From the NCBI GenBank assembly GCA_938021685.1, contig CALIFM010000088.1, positions 1 to 13,897 on the forward strand: a stretch of 13,897 nt of DNA, in the 5' to 3' direction. Positions 12,261-13,897 of this stretch are shown here, in pieces (position 1 is the first letter of the stretch; each line of letters opens with the position of its first letter). The stretch comes from an uncultured Gammaproteobacteria bacterium. Lineage in GTDB: Bacteria; Pseudomonadota; Gammaproteobacteria; Arenicellales; Poriferihabitantaceae. Under the pieces are notes generated by a model, which worked only from the letters and a program-made list of their open reading frames with translations, was not told where the DNA came from and ran no database searches. A program made the position numbers and the translations under genes.

Positions 12261-13897
12261 CTAGGGTTTGATTGTGCTAACAGATGTTTGGCAAAGCTGC
12301 TTGCCAGCAGAGCTTGCCATTAAGTCTATCGTATTATGTACTCTTTTCATCTGTTTCGCATAAGGGCGTTCAAATTTAGTCTTGATAAACATATTTGCGA
12401 TGCTTGTTGAGCAGTGATTTGAACTGCTAAATAAATTATGGGCATGTCCATCAAATACTAAGACCGCTGAGTTTTTAAAGTTCTTTAATTGCGGTTTGAG
12501 ATAACGAAAGGGTAAGACTGGGTCGAACCTCCCGTGTATAAACAAAGTAGGGATGTCAGTGATGATTGCTTCACCTTCTTCAGAGGGGGCTTGCTGATTA
12601 TGCCAGGTACCATCTATGCACTGCTGCTTTAGAAATTTTAATTCTGAAGTCACAACTGCTGCAAGAATGGGACGCAATTTCTTAGCATCGGCAATCGCTT
12701 TTCCGTAGTCTATAAATGGGTATTTTTCATAACAGTAATGTGCTGCAGCGGAGGCATCTGCATAATCTAGTTGTGTTTCAAATGCTACCCAATCTTCAAT
12801 GGGGTCACGTAAAGCTTCTATGTCGCCCGCCTTTAAGCTTTTAATTATAGGTGTGAAATTGTTGTATAAATAAACACCATAAAGTGACGAAAACATTACA
12901 TCTAAAAGCCGTTGACCAGTGAGCATCATGGTGAGCGAAGTTTCTGAATTGCTAGGCTTAACTTCTACCTTTATTGGATTTGTTTCCAATTTCTCCACTT
13001 GCTTCCAAAATATAGCGTCGGTGGGCATGTCTTTTGTGCAGCTTTCATTTTTTAGGCAATGGTCTAGTAAGCGTTGAAAGGCTTTAGCAAAGTCACGTCC
13101 ATAGTGGCGTCCATAGTGGACTCCAGAAAGTGTGCCTGCAGCTAATACCATTGATTGAATGACGTCGCTATATTCTCGTGCAATAGTTTGGGCATAACGG
13201 GCCCCATAGGAAATACCTAATAAACTCCATTTTTGTACTTCTAGTTCGCGGCGCAGATACTCTACATCGTGAGCAACGTTCAAACTGTTGTATTGCGAGA
13301 AATCTATGCCTAGAGCACGGTGTCGTTCGGCACAGAGTCGATAGCTCTCTTTCGTTTGCGTTAAGGTTTGTTCGGTGTTAAGTTTTTTAGCCAGTATGGT
13401 TTGAATAGAAGAGACATATTCATCGCAATTAAGAGCATGGCTGGATTGCTTGCCTACACCACGTGGATCAATCACATAAAAATCACGAAAACTATTTAAA
13501 GCTAGGTCACGTTGCCTATCTAAAAAATATTGCATATCCTCTTTGCTATCTAACTGCATAGGGCTGCCTGGTCCACCGCCCCCTAGGTGGATGATGGGCG
13601 GATGAGTGATGTATTTATTGGGGCGGTCAATGTGTACGACCGGGAAGTGAATCATTATGTCATTTTGCAAAGCATAATCTTGCGGCACCTTCATGTGGTA
13701 GCAGTTTATTTTGGGCCAGTAGCTTTCTTTTTCAAACCAGCATGGCACACTCTGCAGCGCGCCTTTTTTTTCAAACCATCCTTCGACTTGTGCCGTGGTG
13801 GCAGCTAGTGCAGATTGACCGCTTAGACAGGTTAAAAGAATGAGTAATAGATAGCTAAACCGATTAGCTAGAGCCGAACAAAAGGTCAGTGGCTTAG
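12261..13897 (-). CDS. Exported alpha/beta hydrolase, tripeptidyl-aminopeptidase-like, 5' end off window
   Basis: The frame is open on the minus strand from the stop at 12261 to the window edge, about 545 codons, with the start codon outside. Before the internal GTG at 13748 it encodes FSYLLLILLTCLSGQSALA, a hydrophobic signal peptide with a likely ALA cleavage site, then TTAQVEGWFEKKGALQSVPC. The hydrolase body has HLGGGGPGSP (oxyanion-hole region), YVIDPRGVGKQSS, the nucleophile elbow G-I-S-Y-G (Ser codon at 13211-13209), the acid in HGRFDPVLPF and the His in FDGHAHNLF, in the usual order. These fit the S33-type proline iminopeptidase / tripeptidyl aminopeptidase-like exported hydrolases of Gammaproteobacteria. 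Several Cys in the mature part suit an oxidising periplasm. The substrate is unknown; an N-terminal peptide cleavage role is likely from the family. It converges on soxG, with about 80 bases between stops, and shows no link to sarcosine metabolism. Confidence 0.88.
   Translation of the reverse strand, partial: KPLTFCSALANRFSYLLLILLTCLSGQSALAATTAQVEGWFEKKGALQSVPCWFEKESYWPKINCYHMKVPQDYALQNDIMIHFPVVHIDRPNKYITHPPIIHLGGGGPGSPMQLDSKEDMQYFLDRQRDLALNSFRDFYVIDPRGVGKQSSHALNCDEYVSSIQTILAKKLNTEQTLTQTKESYRLCAERHRALGIDFSQYNSLNVAHDVEYLRRELEVQKWSLLGISYGARYAQTIAREYSDVIQSMVLAAGTLSGVHYGRHYGRDFAKAFQRLLDHCLKNESCTKDMPTDAIFWKQVEKLETNPIKVEVKPSNSETSLTMMLTGQRLLDVMFSSLYGVYLYNNFTPIIKSLKAGDIEALRDPIEDWVAFETQLDYADASAAAHYCYEKYPFIDYGKAIADAKKLRPILAAVVTSELKFLKQQCIDGTWHNQQAPSEEGEAIITDIPTLFIHGRFDPVLPFRYLKPQLKNFKNSAVLVFDGHAHNLFSSSNHCSTSIANMFIKTKFERPYAKQMKRVHNTIDLMASSAGKQLCQTSVSTIKP

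Overview
The window looks like a chromosomal segment of a moderately AT-leaning Gammaproteobacterium. The supporting evidence is the amino-acid flavour of the enzymes, a complete heterotetrameric sarcosine oxidase set, Tat and Sec signal peptides, an outer-membrane lipoprotein signal, and Rho-independent terminators. I cannot name the genus from sequence alone.

The left 5.3 kb is an accessory patchwork. A lipoprotein (250-861) is followed by a family of small proteins that share a twin-arginine leader of the type RRxLLKxxxWSAPxVLxxSLPxHAQ, with strongly divergent, Cys-containing mature parts. One copy is intact (3618-4097, minus). The other three are damaged at or near the leader: 973-1448 (plus) needs one extra A in an A7 tract; 4880-5274 (minus) has lost its frame and its second Arg; and a hidden copy at 1540-1915 (minus) has an in-frame TAG two codons before the RR plus a frameshift. 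Between the copies lie a nitrilase-superfamily amidohydrolase (1987-2856, minus), a Nudix hydrolase (2939-3409, minus) and an orphan PqqD-like protein (4466-4810, plus). Clear hairpin terminators sit at 1473-1495, 3487-3515 and 4815-4855. A conserved leader with variable cargo next to a PqqD (RiPP recognition element) fold is the most intriguing pattern here, but no modifying enzyme is in the window.

The centre (5667-12179, plus) is a sarcosine oxidase operon: soxB, an unrecognised secreted protein gene (7024-8103) wedged between soxB and soxD, then soxD, soxA and soxG. SoxD starts at a TTG behind a strong ribosome binding site and its stop overlaps the soxA start. Together SoxBDAG oxidise sarcosine to glycine and pass the one-carbon unit to tetrahydrofolate, with release of hydrogen peroxide.

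At the right edge a minus-strand exported alpha/beta hydrolase of the tripeptidyl-aminopeptidase-like family (12261 to beyond 13897) converges on soxG. Its reading frame stays open to the window end and includes a signal peptide, so its start codon is outside the window. I see no tRNA, rRNA, CRISPR array, transposase or integrase.
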